The translations under genes and the position numbers were made by a program. DNA of 58,093 bases from Candidatus Binataceae bacterium (GTDB taxonomy: Bacteria; Desulfobacterota; Binatia; Binatales; Binataceae). The stretch's first letter is position 1. Every line of letters starts with the position of its first letter. Below the pieces are notes generated by a model. That model saw only the letters and a list, made by a program, of their open reading frames with translations. It made no database searches and was not told where the DNA came from. The DNA lies in NCBI GenBank assembly GCA_035308025.1, contig DATGHL010000044.1, positions 1 through 58,093 on the forward strand, read 5' to 3'. Below are positions 45,958 through 53,435 of this stretch, piece by piece.

Positions 45958-46598
45958 CTAGTTCTTGGGTAATTCGATCTTGCCCTGGACGTTGAAACCG
46001 GCCGCGCCGAAGGCCGCCAGCAGCGTATCCAGCGATTGCTCCTGCGGTTTGGCCGGCGCCTCGTAGCCGGCCAACGCCGCCGCCAGAATATGCGTCGCCG
46101 GATGCTCGCGCAGGTAGCCGTTGAGCGCGCGCACCTGCGGAATCGTCAGCTCGTTTTCGACGTAGCCCCACGTCCAGTGATAGCAGGCGCATAGATGAGC
46201 TATCAGGAAATCCCAGTCGCCGGCGTCGCTGGCCCGCCCTGCGGGCCCGCCACTTCCCCCGCGGCGGGTTCCTCGTCGTTGAAGCCATTGGCCTTGCGCA
46301 GCGCGATAAAGATCGGCATCAGGTCCCTGGTCTGCAGCTGCTCCTCGAGCAGCGCGCTCGTCAGCTCGGGATAGTTCGGCTCCAGCGCCACCAGCGCGAC
46401 ATGAATCAGGGCGTCGGTGAAGGCGGTCTGCTGCTCCGGCGTTTGATGGTCCACGCCCTTTTGCAGGACGTAACTATCGCCGATCATCAGCTTTTCGCGC
46501 CGGATATTCGACGGCGGCACGGTGAATTTTTGCCCCTTGAGGTCGATCTCGACGCCCTCAAGCAGCGGTTCGCGAATTTTTCCGGTGTAGAACGTCAT
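45958..46598 (-). CDS. Tail assembly chaperone, G and G-T frameshift products
   Basis: The zero-frame product (46598-46203) is 131 residues, starts MTFYTGKIREPLLEGVEI and resembles phage tail assembly chaperones. Without a stop in between, the -1 frame continues past its end as DWDFLIAHLCACYHWTWGYV and runs to a stop at 45958, giving a fused product of about 213 residues. The overlap holds the slippery heptamer GGGCCCG in the correct phase. This is the lambda G/GT arrangement. The gene lies between tail tube and tape measure, the expected place. The 19-bp repeat ends two bases before the ATG. Confidence 0.82.
46242..46248 (-). promoter_or_regulatory. Predicted -1 programmed frameshift heptamer GGGCCCG
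   Basis: On the minus strand the zero-frame codons are GCG GGC CCG, so the heptamer reads G GGC CCG and fits X XXY YYZ. Slipping back one base leads into the second chaperone frame with no stop until 45958. Lambda uses GGGAAAG at the same place. Confidence 0.65.
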
Positions 46599-46600
46599 AA

Positions 46601-46619
46601 GGCTCGATTCCGCTCGATA
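46601..46619 (-). repeat. 19-bp element, copy 1 (before the tail chaperone gene)
   Basis: The minus strand reads TATCGAGCGGAATCGAGCC: two ATCGAGC heptamers separated by GGA, thus 10 bp apart, one helical turn. The identical sequence occurs at 53407 and 55514, always on the coding strand ahead of a structural gene. Here it ends two bases before the start codon. It may be a binding site or leader element. Confidence 0.6.
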
Positions 46620-46720
46620 CCCCCTTGCGGCGGTGTGATGCTTCGATTATTTGGTCCGGCGCACGCGAGTTGCTAGCGCCCTCTGCCCGCCGCCTCACAA
46701 CCCCTCTTGTCGCATTACAC

Positions 46721-46749
46721 TTGACATTATGTCGCTCGTTATGAATGAT
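46721..46749 (+). promoter_or_regulatory. Likely relic promoter/operator of the higBA remnant
   Basis: TTGACA at 46721-46726 and AATGAT at 46744-46749 are separated by 17 bases. The -35 box overlaps GACATTATGTC (46723-46733), a near-perfect palindrome of the kind bound by HigA-type antitoxins. Confidence 0.4.
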
Positions 46750-46752
46750 TCC

Positions 46753-47083
46753 GTGATCAAGAGCTTCAAGCACAAGGGCCGATCGTCGCGCGATTACCCG
46801 CCCGCCGACGCATCCTGGCGTGCTGTTTGCCCGCGATATTCTGCCGGCGATGGGCCGCCGCACTATCGGCGAAATCGCCCTCCTGCTCGGCGTGAGCCGG
46901 TAGACCCTTCATCGCGTGATGGCGGGCGATACGGCGATCAGTCCGGAGATGGCGGTCCGGCTGGGTAAGCTTTGCGGCAATGGCCCTGAGCTGTGGATGA
47001 ATTTACAGGGCCGTTATGACCTGTGGCACGCGAACCGCAAGCTCAAGAAAAAGCTTTCTTCGATCCCGACTCTTCGCGAGTAG
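46753..47083 (+). pseudogene. Degraded HigB-HigA toxin-antitoxin remnant
   Basis: From GTG 46753 the frame reads VIKSFKHKG, the exact start of HigB-type toxins, and then the toxin body is gone. Shortly after, in another frame, ITRPPTHPGVLFARDILPAMG begins a HigA antitoxin that runs through an HTH (EIALLLGVSR), a TAG stop at 46901-46903 where relatives have Gln, then TLHRVMAGDTAISPEMAVRLGKL and NLQGRYDLWHANRKL to the stop at 47081. A deletion inside higB and a nonsense mutation in higA have destroyed the pair. It runs opposite to the tail genes. Confidence 0.85.
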
Positions 47084-47087
47084 CACC

Positions 47088-47123
47088 AAAAAAGGCCCGG
47101 CGCGGCTCGCGCCGCCCGGGCCT
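47088..47123 (-). terminator. Strong intrinsic terminator after the tail tube gene
   Basis: On the minus strand AGGCCCGG-GCGGC pairs with GCCGC-GCCGGGCCT around a GCGA loop and is followed by a run of T (plus-strand A run 47088-47093). It lies 23 bases past the tail tube stop and faces the higA remnant from the other side. Confidence 0.9.
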
Positions 47124-47145
47124 AACCCCTCTCCCGCCCCCGCGC

Positions 47146-47961
47146 CTAAAAGAACGCGCCGGTGATGATTCCGAGGTTCAAACCGCCATCGGCGAACATC
47201 ATGAAATCTAACTCCGGGTAGACGAAATCTGTCGTCTTGGTGGTGTAGCCGAGCTTGCTGCCAACCACCTGATTGAACTGAAAGGCCAGCTTGATATTCG
47301 AGCCGCCATAGACCGACTTCCCGATCAACTTCACGATCGGCTGCGTCCCCAGCAGATGACTCTGAATCAGAATCGATTGGTTGCTGCTGGCGTTCGGCGC
47401 GAAGGAATAATCTAGCAGCACCGCCTTGGTCGTATCGCCCGAATTGAAGGTGTAAACCCCGCTCGTCAGATTGACTGAGTACTGGCCCGCCGTCGGCGCA
47501 TTCGCCACTGCCGTCAGATATTGTCCGCCCGCCGCGCCGGTGCCGCCGTAGCGCACGCCCAAATCCGTCATCGGATTGCCCGCGCTGATCGACGCCGAAT
47601 TGGCGACCGTCACCTGATAGGGCGTGGCCGGAATCGTCGCCGCCTCGTCGTTGACCGGCACGACCTGATTGGCGCCGCCCGCCACCGGCGCGCCAGTCTC
47701 GCCAAAAAACGCCGAGTTCAGCAGCCCGATATTGACGTTGGCGAACTTCACCTTGCCGCTGACCTTGCCCGCGCCGCGGCCGATCGCCAGTGGATACTGA
47801 TAGAGCGCGGTCAGCTCCTTGACCGGCGTGTCGATATCGAGCGTCATGTCCTGCAGCGTGAAGCGCTGCGGCGTCGGCGTCGCGATCGTATTGCCGTTGA
47901 TATCCTGGAGCGGCACCACCCACAGGATTCCCGAGCCGAAAACAAACGGTTGCACCGACAT
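47146..47961 (-). CDS. Tail tube (major tail) protein
   Basis: A 271-residue beta-rich protein. It starts MSVQPFVFGSGILWVVPL, with TPQRFTLQDMTLDIDTPVKELTALYQ resembling siphovirus tube proteins. Later strands include YGGSNIKLAFQFNQVVG and FVYPELDFMMFADGG. Position between tail terminator and chaperone, and the strong terminator after it, fit a highly expressed tube gene. GAGGAGGGG precedes the ATG. Called from context and strand pattern. Confidence 0.75.
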   Translation of the reverse strand: MSVQPFVFGSGILWVVPLQDINGNTIATPTPQRFTLQDMTLDIDTPVKELTALYQYPLAIGRGAGKVSGKVKFANVNIGLLNSAFFGETGAPVAGGANQVVPVNDEAATIPATPYQVTVANSASISAGNPMTDLGVRYGGTGAAGGQYLTAVANAPTAGQYSVNLTSGVYTFNSGDTTKAVLLDYSFAPNASSNQSILIQSHLLGTQPIVKLIGKSVYGGSNIKLAFQFNQVVGSKLGYTTKTTDFVYPELDFMMFADGGLNLGIITGAFF

Positions 47962-48002
47962 CTATCGCCCCTCCTCCGCTACACGCCCAAACCAAGCTTG
48001 AG

Positions 48003-48443
48003 TCACAGCGCGACGATCACGATCCGCGCGACGATTTCGCTCTGATCTTCGAGCCCCTCGATAATCTGCACCGGCCCCTCGAACTTGACCGTGTAAACGC
48101 CGTTGAGCCCGAGATGCGGCGCCCATTCGTTGACCGCATCGGGCTCGATTGTCGCTTCGAGGCCGTCCATGATCGCGTTGATTCCCGTCGCCGGCACGGC
48201 GTTGGCGACATCCGACCCGCTGTTCAGATAGATCAGCACCTCGATGTGCAGCTCCCACGTTGTGGGCACGCCCTTTTTCGCCTTGTGCGGAATCTCCTGC
48301 CGCTGGATCATCAGCAGCGCCGGCATCTCCTCGGGCGCGTAATTGGCGTACTGATTCGGCCGCCGCGTGAAATTCCTGATGCCGGCGATTCCCTGCAGCT
48401 TGGCGAACAGCGTCGAATAGATCGTCTCGCGTGGCAGTTGCAC
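48003..48443 (-). CDS. Phage tail terminator/minor tail protein
   Basis: A 146-residue protein (RETIYSTLFAKLQGIAGIRNFTRR at the start, then PALLMIQRQEIPHKAKKG and WELHIEVLIYL). Size, alpha-beta pattern and position between the gp10-like gene and tail tube match tail terminator or completion proteins. The family is not certain. Confidence 0.65.
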   Translation of the reverse strand: MQLPRETIYSTLFAKLQGIAGIRNFTRRPNQYANYAPEEMPALLMIQRQEIPHKAKKGVPTTWELHIEVLIYLNSGSDVANAVPATGINAIMDGLEATIEPDAVNEWAPHLGLNGVYTVKFEGPVQIIEGLEDQSEIVARIVIVAL

Positions 48444-48478
48444 TAGTAGAGCGCCTCCCGGCGCGTAACTTCGGCGGG

Positions 48479-48970
48479 CTAGCCATTGACCGCCTCGCCG
48501 ACCGCGCCGCGCAGCCCGTCGGTGATCGCGCCTTCCATCTCGTGCAGCGACGACCGCAGATACGAGCGCTCCGGCAGATGCATCCGCATCGAATGGGCCG
48601 AGACATTAACCTCGCGTGGCGCAATCCGATGGCCGAACGCCTGCTCAATTCGCCGCACCGAAGTCCGCACCGCGACCAGCCCCTGAAAGCCGTATTCGTG
48701 CGCGGCCGCATAGCGCGCCGCGTCCAAATCCGCACCGACAATCCCGACGATTTCGCTGCCGCGATCTTCCACCCGCTGATTGATCGAGCGCCGCAGCGTG
48801 CCGGTGCGCGTCTTGAGCACCTGGCCCGAGAGCTTGTCGTTGCGCACGTAGTTCTGCAGCGCGATCGTCTGCCGCGCCATCTCGCGCAGTAGCCGCGAAT
48901 GAATCTCCGGGCCGAGCCGCGTGAAGCGCGCGCGCACCTCGGCATCGCCGGTGAGTACGACCGAAATCAT
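48479..48970 (-). CDS. HK97-gp10-like head-tail/neck protein
   Basis: A 163-residue protein. The pattern RARFTRLGPEIHSRLLREMARQ, then KTRTGTLRRSI and YAAAHEYGFQG, is diagnostic for the HK97 gp10-like family, which completes the head-tail joint. It overlaps the previous stop region (start 48970, prior stop 48971). Confidence 0.85.
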   Translation of the reverse strand: MISVVLTGDAEVRARFTRLGPEIHSRLLREMARQTIALQNYVRNDKLSGQVLKTRTGTLRRSINQRVEDRGSEIVGIVGADLDAARYAAAHEYGFQGLVAVRTSVRRIEQAFGHRIAPREVNVSAHSMRMHLPERSYLRSSLHEMEGAITDGLRGAVGEAVNG

Positions 48971-49717
48971 CTATTCTTCAGTCCAGGTAATCTCGACATC
49001 TAGCGACGTGCCCGCCGGCACCGCCGCGTTATTCCAGTTGAGCGCGAGCACCTGCGCGGTCCCGCGCAACACCCACGCCCGTTCATTCTGCAGGCCGGGC
49101 CGCCACTCGACCGTTGGTACTGGCGTTGCCGCGACCCCGAGCGCGAGTTTCTTCGCTCCCAGATTGCCGACCAGCGTGCCGGTCGTCGGATTGGCGCCGT
49201 AAGTCTGCACGGTGGCCGAGGCCCCCGCGTCGTTGGCGTCATGCGCGACAATCGTCGCCGCGGTCGGCGACCCGCCGGTATTTGCCGCCGAGCGTTTGAT
49301 CGCCAGCACATCCGTCAACGCCACCGCCGTCGCGAGGCCCGTTACCGTGACCTTGGTCACGCGCACGGTCTTGCTTGCACTGCCGGTGATCGCCGCGAAA
49401 TCAGTCGCCGTCGCCGCCGGCGTAAAGCCCAGAATCGCCGCGGTGTAGCTGGTCTTCTGACCCTCGCTCAAGACCTTGAGCTGATTCTGCGGATTGACCC
49501 CGACGGTTTGTACGTTCGAGCCATCGGTGCCCGCCGTGAGCACCGGATTCGCGACCACCGCCGCGCCCGCCGCCTGCCCGCCGATCACCGCGACGCGGCC
49601 CGCGCCGTCAGTCGCGATCGTCCGGACGTTGGTGCTGTCCGAACCTGCAATCAGGACCGGACTATCTTGCGGTGCGCTGCCTGGTGAGGCGGTTCCGCCG
49701 ACTGTGATCTGCGCCAT
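48971..49717 (-). CDS. Phage structural protein, decoration-like, unknown
   Basis: A 248-residue beta-rich, Ala/Thr/Val-rich protein with imperfect internal repeats near the start (SPVLIAGSDSTNVRTIATDG and NPVLTAGTDGSNVQTVGVN). Such repeats and the position suggest a virion surface protein. No enzymatic motif is visible. It begins after the connector gene and is directly adjacent to the gp10-like gene. Confidence 0.6.
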   Translation of the reverse strand: MAQITVGGTASPGSAPQDSPVLIAGSDSTNVRTIATDGAGRVAVIGGQAAGAAVVANPVLTAGTDGSNVQTVGVNPQNQLKVLSEGQKTSYTAAILGFTPAATATDFAAITGSASKTVRVTKVTVTGLATAVALTDVLAIKRSAANTGGSPTAATIVAHDANDAGASATVQTYGANPTTGTLVGNLGAKKLALGVAATPVPTVEWRPGLQNERAWVLRGTAQVLALNWNNAAVPAGTSLDVEITWTEE

Positions 49718-49741
49718 ATGCTCTTCCTCCGCCTCAGCCCA

Positions 49742-50595
49742 TCAATTCATCACCGGCGCAACTTGCCGGTAGGTTTGCAAAAGTTCTTCGACGCTCGCCG
49801 GCATCGACGTGCGTACATACTGAATCGTCTGCTCGCCGCCCATCCCGACCGAGAGCTGCCCGATATGCCCCTTCTCGCGCACGCGCAATCCGACCAGCTC
49901 GATACAGGCCTGCGTGAGATCGGGCGGCAGCGCGGTCGTGAGCCCGTTCGGAAAGGTCGCCGGAATCGCCGTCACGCCGAGATTCGCCCAGACGATCGCA
50001 CCGTCCGCAGTCGTTCCGCCCGCCGACTGGTTGAAGCTCGGCCGCGAAGCCCCGGTCGCCCCGCCGCGCGTCGCGACATAAGCGAAGCCGCCGGCATTGT
50101 TCGACGTCGGTATGATTGTCCCGCCGAAGAACACCGCCTGCGTTCCGCCCGGCCAATCGGGCGTCAGCTGATTCGGTAGCGCATAGCCCGCCGCGTAATT
50201 GATTTGCACGTTCTGCGCCGCGCGCGTGAAGCGCGTCAGCCAATACATCGCCGAGTTCTGCCGGGTCCCACCGGCGGCTGCAGACAGATCGAGTCCTCGT
50301 CGAAGCTGTAGCCGGCGCTGAGCGCGTCTGGCGCCGGCGCGACCGTCACAGTATCCGCGACCAATGAATTGATCGCGAAAGCCGGCGGATTCAGTAGGCT
50401 CATCGCCGCCGTCCCCGAGCCGTTGCGCTTCTCGTTGTAGACCATCGCGAGCAGCGGCCGGTTGAGCCACGACGTGATGAAGCGGCTCGCCGCGGTAATC
50501 AGCCGCGCGAGCTGCGCATCGAGCGTCGTATCGGTGATATTCAGCCATGCCTTCGCGTCTGCAAGCGCGCACAGATCTGTCGGATCCCCGGCCAT
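49742..50595 (-). pseudogene. gp6-like head-tail connector, frameshifted, with an inserted beta domain
   Basis: The first frame starts DLCALADAKAWLNITDTTLDAQLARL and ASRFITSWLNRPLLAMVYNEKRNG, a classical connector N-terminus. Near 50,262-50,275 it must step back one base to continue as FTRAAQNVQINYAAGYA, which is the next connector strand. The C-terminus TQACIELVGLRVREKGHIG, then LLQTYRQVAPV, completes the family. Between these parts about 75 residues (FAYVATRGGATGASRPSF, GAIVWANLG) form an extra beta domain not usual in gp6. A one-base loss in a G/C-rich stretch is the probable cause of the break. Confidence 0.8.
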
Positions 50596-50598
50596 CGA

Positions 50599-51042
50599 CT
50601 AGGCCGCAGGCTGATCCGCCTCGCCGTTCTTCTTGACTTTCTTCGCCCCGGTCGCTTCGGCGAGCTTGGCTTCGAGCGCGTCAATTCGCTGCTGCAGCGC
50701 GGCATTGCCGGCATCTGCGCCTGGCGTCATCATCGCCGTCAGCCGATCAACCCCGTGCAGCATGATCTGGTTCATCGGCACGCCGAGGTCGAGCAGCTCC
50801 TGTATGCGCGCGCGTTTGCGCTCGTCGGAGGCGGCCTTCTCCGCGTTGACCGCGATCTCGACCATCCGCGCCGTGGCGACGCCGGTGGGCGACCAGCCAT
50901 GGCCCTCGAGCAGATGCGCCACCTTGTCGGGCACATTGACGACGTCGCGTGAGCCTTCGTGGCGCACTTCGTAGGGCGTGCCATCGACGCTGAGATCGAC
51001 ACCGCCGTACTTGCCGCCGTTCAGCACAAATACCAGTTCCAT
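50599..51042 (-). CDS. Small phage protein with C-terminal coiled coil
   Basis: A 147-residue protein. The N-terminal half looks like a compact beta domain (YGGVDLSVDGTPYEVRHEG and VVNVPDKVAHLLEGHGW). The C-terminal part is helical with a coiled coil (ALQQRIDALEAKLAEATGAKK). It lies between the secreted protein and the connector gene. I do not recognise it; a head-associated role is inferred from position. Confidence 0.6.
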   Translation of the reverse strand: MELVFVLNGGKYGGVDLSVDGTPYEVRHEGSRDVVNVPDKVAHLLEGHGWSPTGVATARMVEIAVNAEKAASDERKRARIQELLDLGVPMNQIMLHGVDRLTAMMTPGADAGNAALQQRIDALEAKLAEATGAKKVKKNGEADQPAA

Positions 51043-51063
51043 AAAAATCGCTCCCTTTTTTCC

Positions 51064-51693
51064 TTACGAGCAGACCAGATTGGCCGAGCAGCTATAGCTC
51101 GGCGCGGTGCAAGACGAAGTCGTGGCGGTCTGCTCGAGTGCGATCGTGTCGTTGTAGGCAAAGACCAGCGTCTCGTTGGCGCTGGCGAGCGTAGCGACCG
51201 CCGTGGTCGGCGAAACCGCCGTGCCGGTAGTCGTCGCCGTGATATCGCCGACATTGATCGTCGGCCCGGTCGTGCAGGCGCCGGTCAATATCGCCGTGCA
51301 GATAAGTTTGCTGAACGTGCCGGCGCACGGCGCCGCGAACGGCTTCACCGCAGCATTGCCCAAGCCGCCCAGCGCGCCATCCCAGCTGATCGAGAAAGGC
51401 TCGCCGGTGAGCATCTGGAAGCCGGCCGCCAGCAGCCGCATGATGTCTTTGCCGGTATAGTCGCACTGTGTCCCGGCCGCGCAAGCGCCGCCGATCGGAT
51501 TCGCGACTTGAATCGTCACCAAGCCGTTGGCGCCGACCGTCACCACGCCGTTGTTCTGCAGCTGCATCGTGGTGCCCAGCGCATTCGGCGGGGCTTTGAA
51601 AGTCAGGGTCTGATTAGCCGCCAGTACCGGCGCGCTCAGCGACAACAGGCACGCCGCCGCAGCGAGCGTGAGATTGCGAATTGCCTTGATCAT
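51064..51693 (-). CDS. Exported Cys-rich protein inside the head gene block
   Basis: A 209-residue protein with a textbook Sec signal peptide: MIKAIRN, LTLAAAACLLSLS, then APVLA-A at about residue 25. The mature part contains nine cysteines (for example in GGACAAGTQCD, CTGP-like segments, SSCTAPSYSCSANLVCS), suggesting disulfides formed outside the cytoplasm. The ATG at 51693 has AGAGGG upstream. It lies directly downstream of the capsid gene, 30 bases away, on the same strand. Virion proteins assembled in the cytoplasm do not normally carry Sec signals. Function unknown. Confidence 0.8.
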   Translation of the reverse strand: MIKAIRNLTLAAAACLLSLSAPVLAANQTLTFKAPPNALGTTMQLQNNGVVTVGANGLVTIQVANPIGGACAAGTQCDYTGKDIMRLLAAGFQMLTGEPFSISWDGALGGLGNAAVKPFAAPCAGTFSKLICTAILTGACTTGPTINVGDITATTTGTAVSPTTAVATLASANETLVFAYNDTIALEQTATTSSCTAPSYSCSANLVCS

Positions 51694-51722
51694 GTTTTCC
51701 CTCTGCCTCTGCGTGCGGCGCT

Positions 51723-53324
51723 TTAGTTGTTCCCCAGATTCGAGATCATCCCGAAGGCCGGCGTGAAGTGATTTTTGAACGCGCCGTCCCAGTAAAAACC
51801 GCTCTGGTACTGACGCGTCGAGAGCGGCCAATCGATCTGATAGAAGCCTTGGCGTTCCTCGAATTCCAGAAGGTTCGTCACATTCGCCATCGGATACGGC
51901 ACCCGCGAGCTGGCAAACATCACCGTTCCAGCCGGCACCCACGGATGAACCTCGATCGACACATCCTCATTCGTGTACTTATTGTGGTAGGCGGTGATCC
52001 GCCGGCCGACCACGATATTCTGCGCGTTGTATTCGAGACTGGTCCGGAACAGCGAGGTCGAACCCGCTGCCTGCTGCAGAATCTTCTTGGTTATATTGGC
52101 GATTTCCTGCGAATTCATCAGGATATAGCCGCCCTTGAAGCCCAGCCGGAAATTTTCCCAGCGATCTTTGAACAGCGCGTCGAACTCGACGATCCCGCCG
52201 GCGTTGTCGCCGGTCAGGCCGTTGCCGCCGCCGATCGTCCCCGCGCCGCCGCCCGCACCGACGCCGTTGCCGGTGTACTTCACGTAGCTGTTGGAGACCG
52301 CACCGAAGGTCGAACCGGTCATCTGCGTGATTAGCCCGTCAGGGATCAGACCGTCTTTCGAGTTATCCGCCGTCAGCGAGCTCGCGAGCTGCACGCCGGT
52401 CGGATTCGCCTTGAGCTCGATTCCCGCGATCGTAGTGATCGCGCCCAGCGTCTCGGTGCCGACGCCGCCCCAGAACCAGGCATAGGCGACCGCGCCCGAA
52501 ACCGGCGCGACACTCGCCAGCGCCGTGTGACTCGCGGTCAACGACAGCGTTGCGTTGGCGGAGGGCTGCGCGCTGCCCCCGCCAAAAGCGATGCTGCTGC
52601 CGTCCAGGTTCTGGCGGACGATGCGGCCCGGCACCACCGTCGCCGACGTCACAGGATTGTTCGGCACCGCGCGCAGGTAGCCGTCGTTGGTCAGCGCGAC
52701 GCAAATCACCGAGAGCGTGCCGCCGCCCTGCGACATGGTGCCGCCCGAGCTCGCGCCGTCGGTCACCGTCGGCGTCGGACTGATTCCCAGCGCCAGCGAG
52801 GAGTTGCCGCCGATCACCATCTTTTCCTGCTTGATCATCAGCGCGCGCAGCCCCGACTGGCTCGCAATCGCCAGCGGCTCCGGCGTTAGCTGGCCCGCCT
52901 CGTAGCGGGTTTCGAAATCGACCGGCACCTCGACGCCCATGCCATAGAAGGGCGAGAAGAGGTCGTTGCTGTTCATGCGCATCGCGCCCGCGCGCTGCCC
53001 GCGCCCGACGCCCCCCGCGACCGAGTCCGGGTCAATCGACGTGATCGTCTTCCAATGAGCCGCCGCGCCGCCCTTCGACTGCACCCGGGCAATCGGCGCG
53101 ATCCCGCGCTCGGCATTGCCCGCGATCAAAGGCACCTGCTCGAGGTAAGGATAGAGAAACATGATCGTCGGGTTGAGGTTGTACCAGACCACCTGCTGGC
53201 CATTGACGCCCTGCGTAAAGGCGTCCTTCTGCAGCAGATCGCCGACGCCTTTCGACAGCCTGTCGAGCAGCCGCGGGTCGGCGCTGATCGCCTCGACCAA
53301 TTCCTGAATTGCGTTTCCGTTCAT
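51723..53324 (-). CDS. Major capsid protein, HK97-like, with an inserted Ig-like domain
   Basis: A 533-residue capsid protein, long for the fold. The N-terminus (AIQELVEAISADPRLLDRL) and the first core part (EVPVDFETRYEAGQLTPEP, LIKQEKMVIGGNSSL-like) lead into a Ser/Thr/Ala-rich beta insertion (about residues 185-330: TLSLTASHTALASVAPV, AYAWFWGG). The core resumes with FDALFKDRWENFRLGFKGGY and SLEYNAQNIVVGRR. The C-terminus is complete. The insertion resembles Ig-like decorations on capsids. A terminator hairpin and the 19-bp element lie upstream. Confidence 0.85.
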   Translation of the reverse strand: MNGNAIQELVEAISADPRLLDRLSKGVGDLLQKDAFTQGVNGQQVVWYNLNPTIMFLYPYLEQVPLIAGNAERGIAPIARVQSKGGAAAHWKTITSIDPDSVAGGVGRGQRAGAMRMNSNDLFSPFYGMGVEVPVDFETRYEAGQLTPEPLAIASQSGLRALMIKQEKMVIGGNSSLALGISPTPTVTDGASSGGTMSQGGGTLSVICVALTNDGYLRAVPNNPVTSATVVPGRIVRQNLDGSSIAFGGGSAQPSANATLSLTASHTALASVAPVSGAVAYAWFWGGVGTETLGAITTIAGIELKANPTGVQLASSLTADNSKDGLIPDGLITQMTGSTFGAVSNSYVKYTGNGVGAGGGAGTIGGGNGLTGDNAGGIVEFDALFKDRWENFRLGFKGGYILMNSQEIANITKKILQQAAGSTSLFRTSLEYNAQNIVVGRRITAYHNKYTNEDVSIEVHPWVPAGTVMFASSRVPYPMANVTNLLEFEERQGFYQIDWPLSTRQYQSGFYWDGAFKNHFTPAFGMISNLGNN

Positions 53325-53355
53325 TTGCTCCCCTTCCGCCTCTCCTCAACCTCGT

Positions 53356-53410
53356 AAAAAAATTAAAAGCCCAGCGCGCCCGCACGATCACTCGCGCAGA
53401 CGGCCGGGCT
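53356..53410 (-). terminator. Intrinsic terminator between scaffold and capsid genes
   Basis: On the minus strand AGCCCGGC (53410 leftward) pairs with GCTGGGCT, ending at 53368, with a G-T pair. It is followed by TTTTAATTTTTTT. It lies 32 bases before the capsid start. The 19-bp repeat overlaps its 5' arm. Confidence 0.75.
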
Positions 53411-53425
53411 CGATTCCGCTCGATA
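53407..53425 (-). repeat. 19-bp element, copy 2 (before the capsid gene)
   Basis: This is the same 19 bases as at 46601, on the minus strand. Its last four bases form the start of the terminator stem. It lies 82 bases before the capsid start codon. Confidence 0.6.
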
Positions 53426-53435
53426 CCCGAACTAT

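Noticed and set aside
46901..46903. TAG in higA as a recoded sense codon (Gln) in a phage with altered genetic code
   Set aside because: Several phage genes here end in TAG, including the tail-fibre-like frame, the chaperone T frame and higA itself, so TAG is a normal stop.
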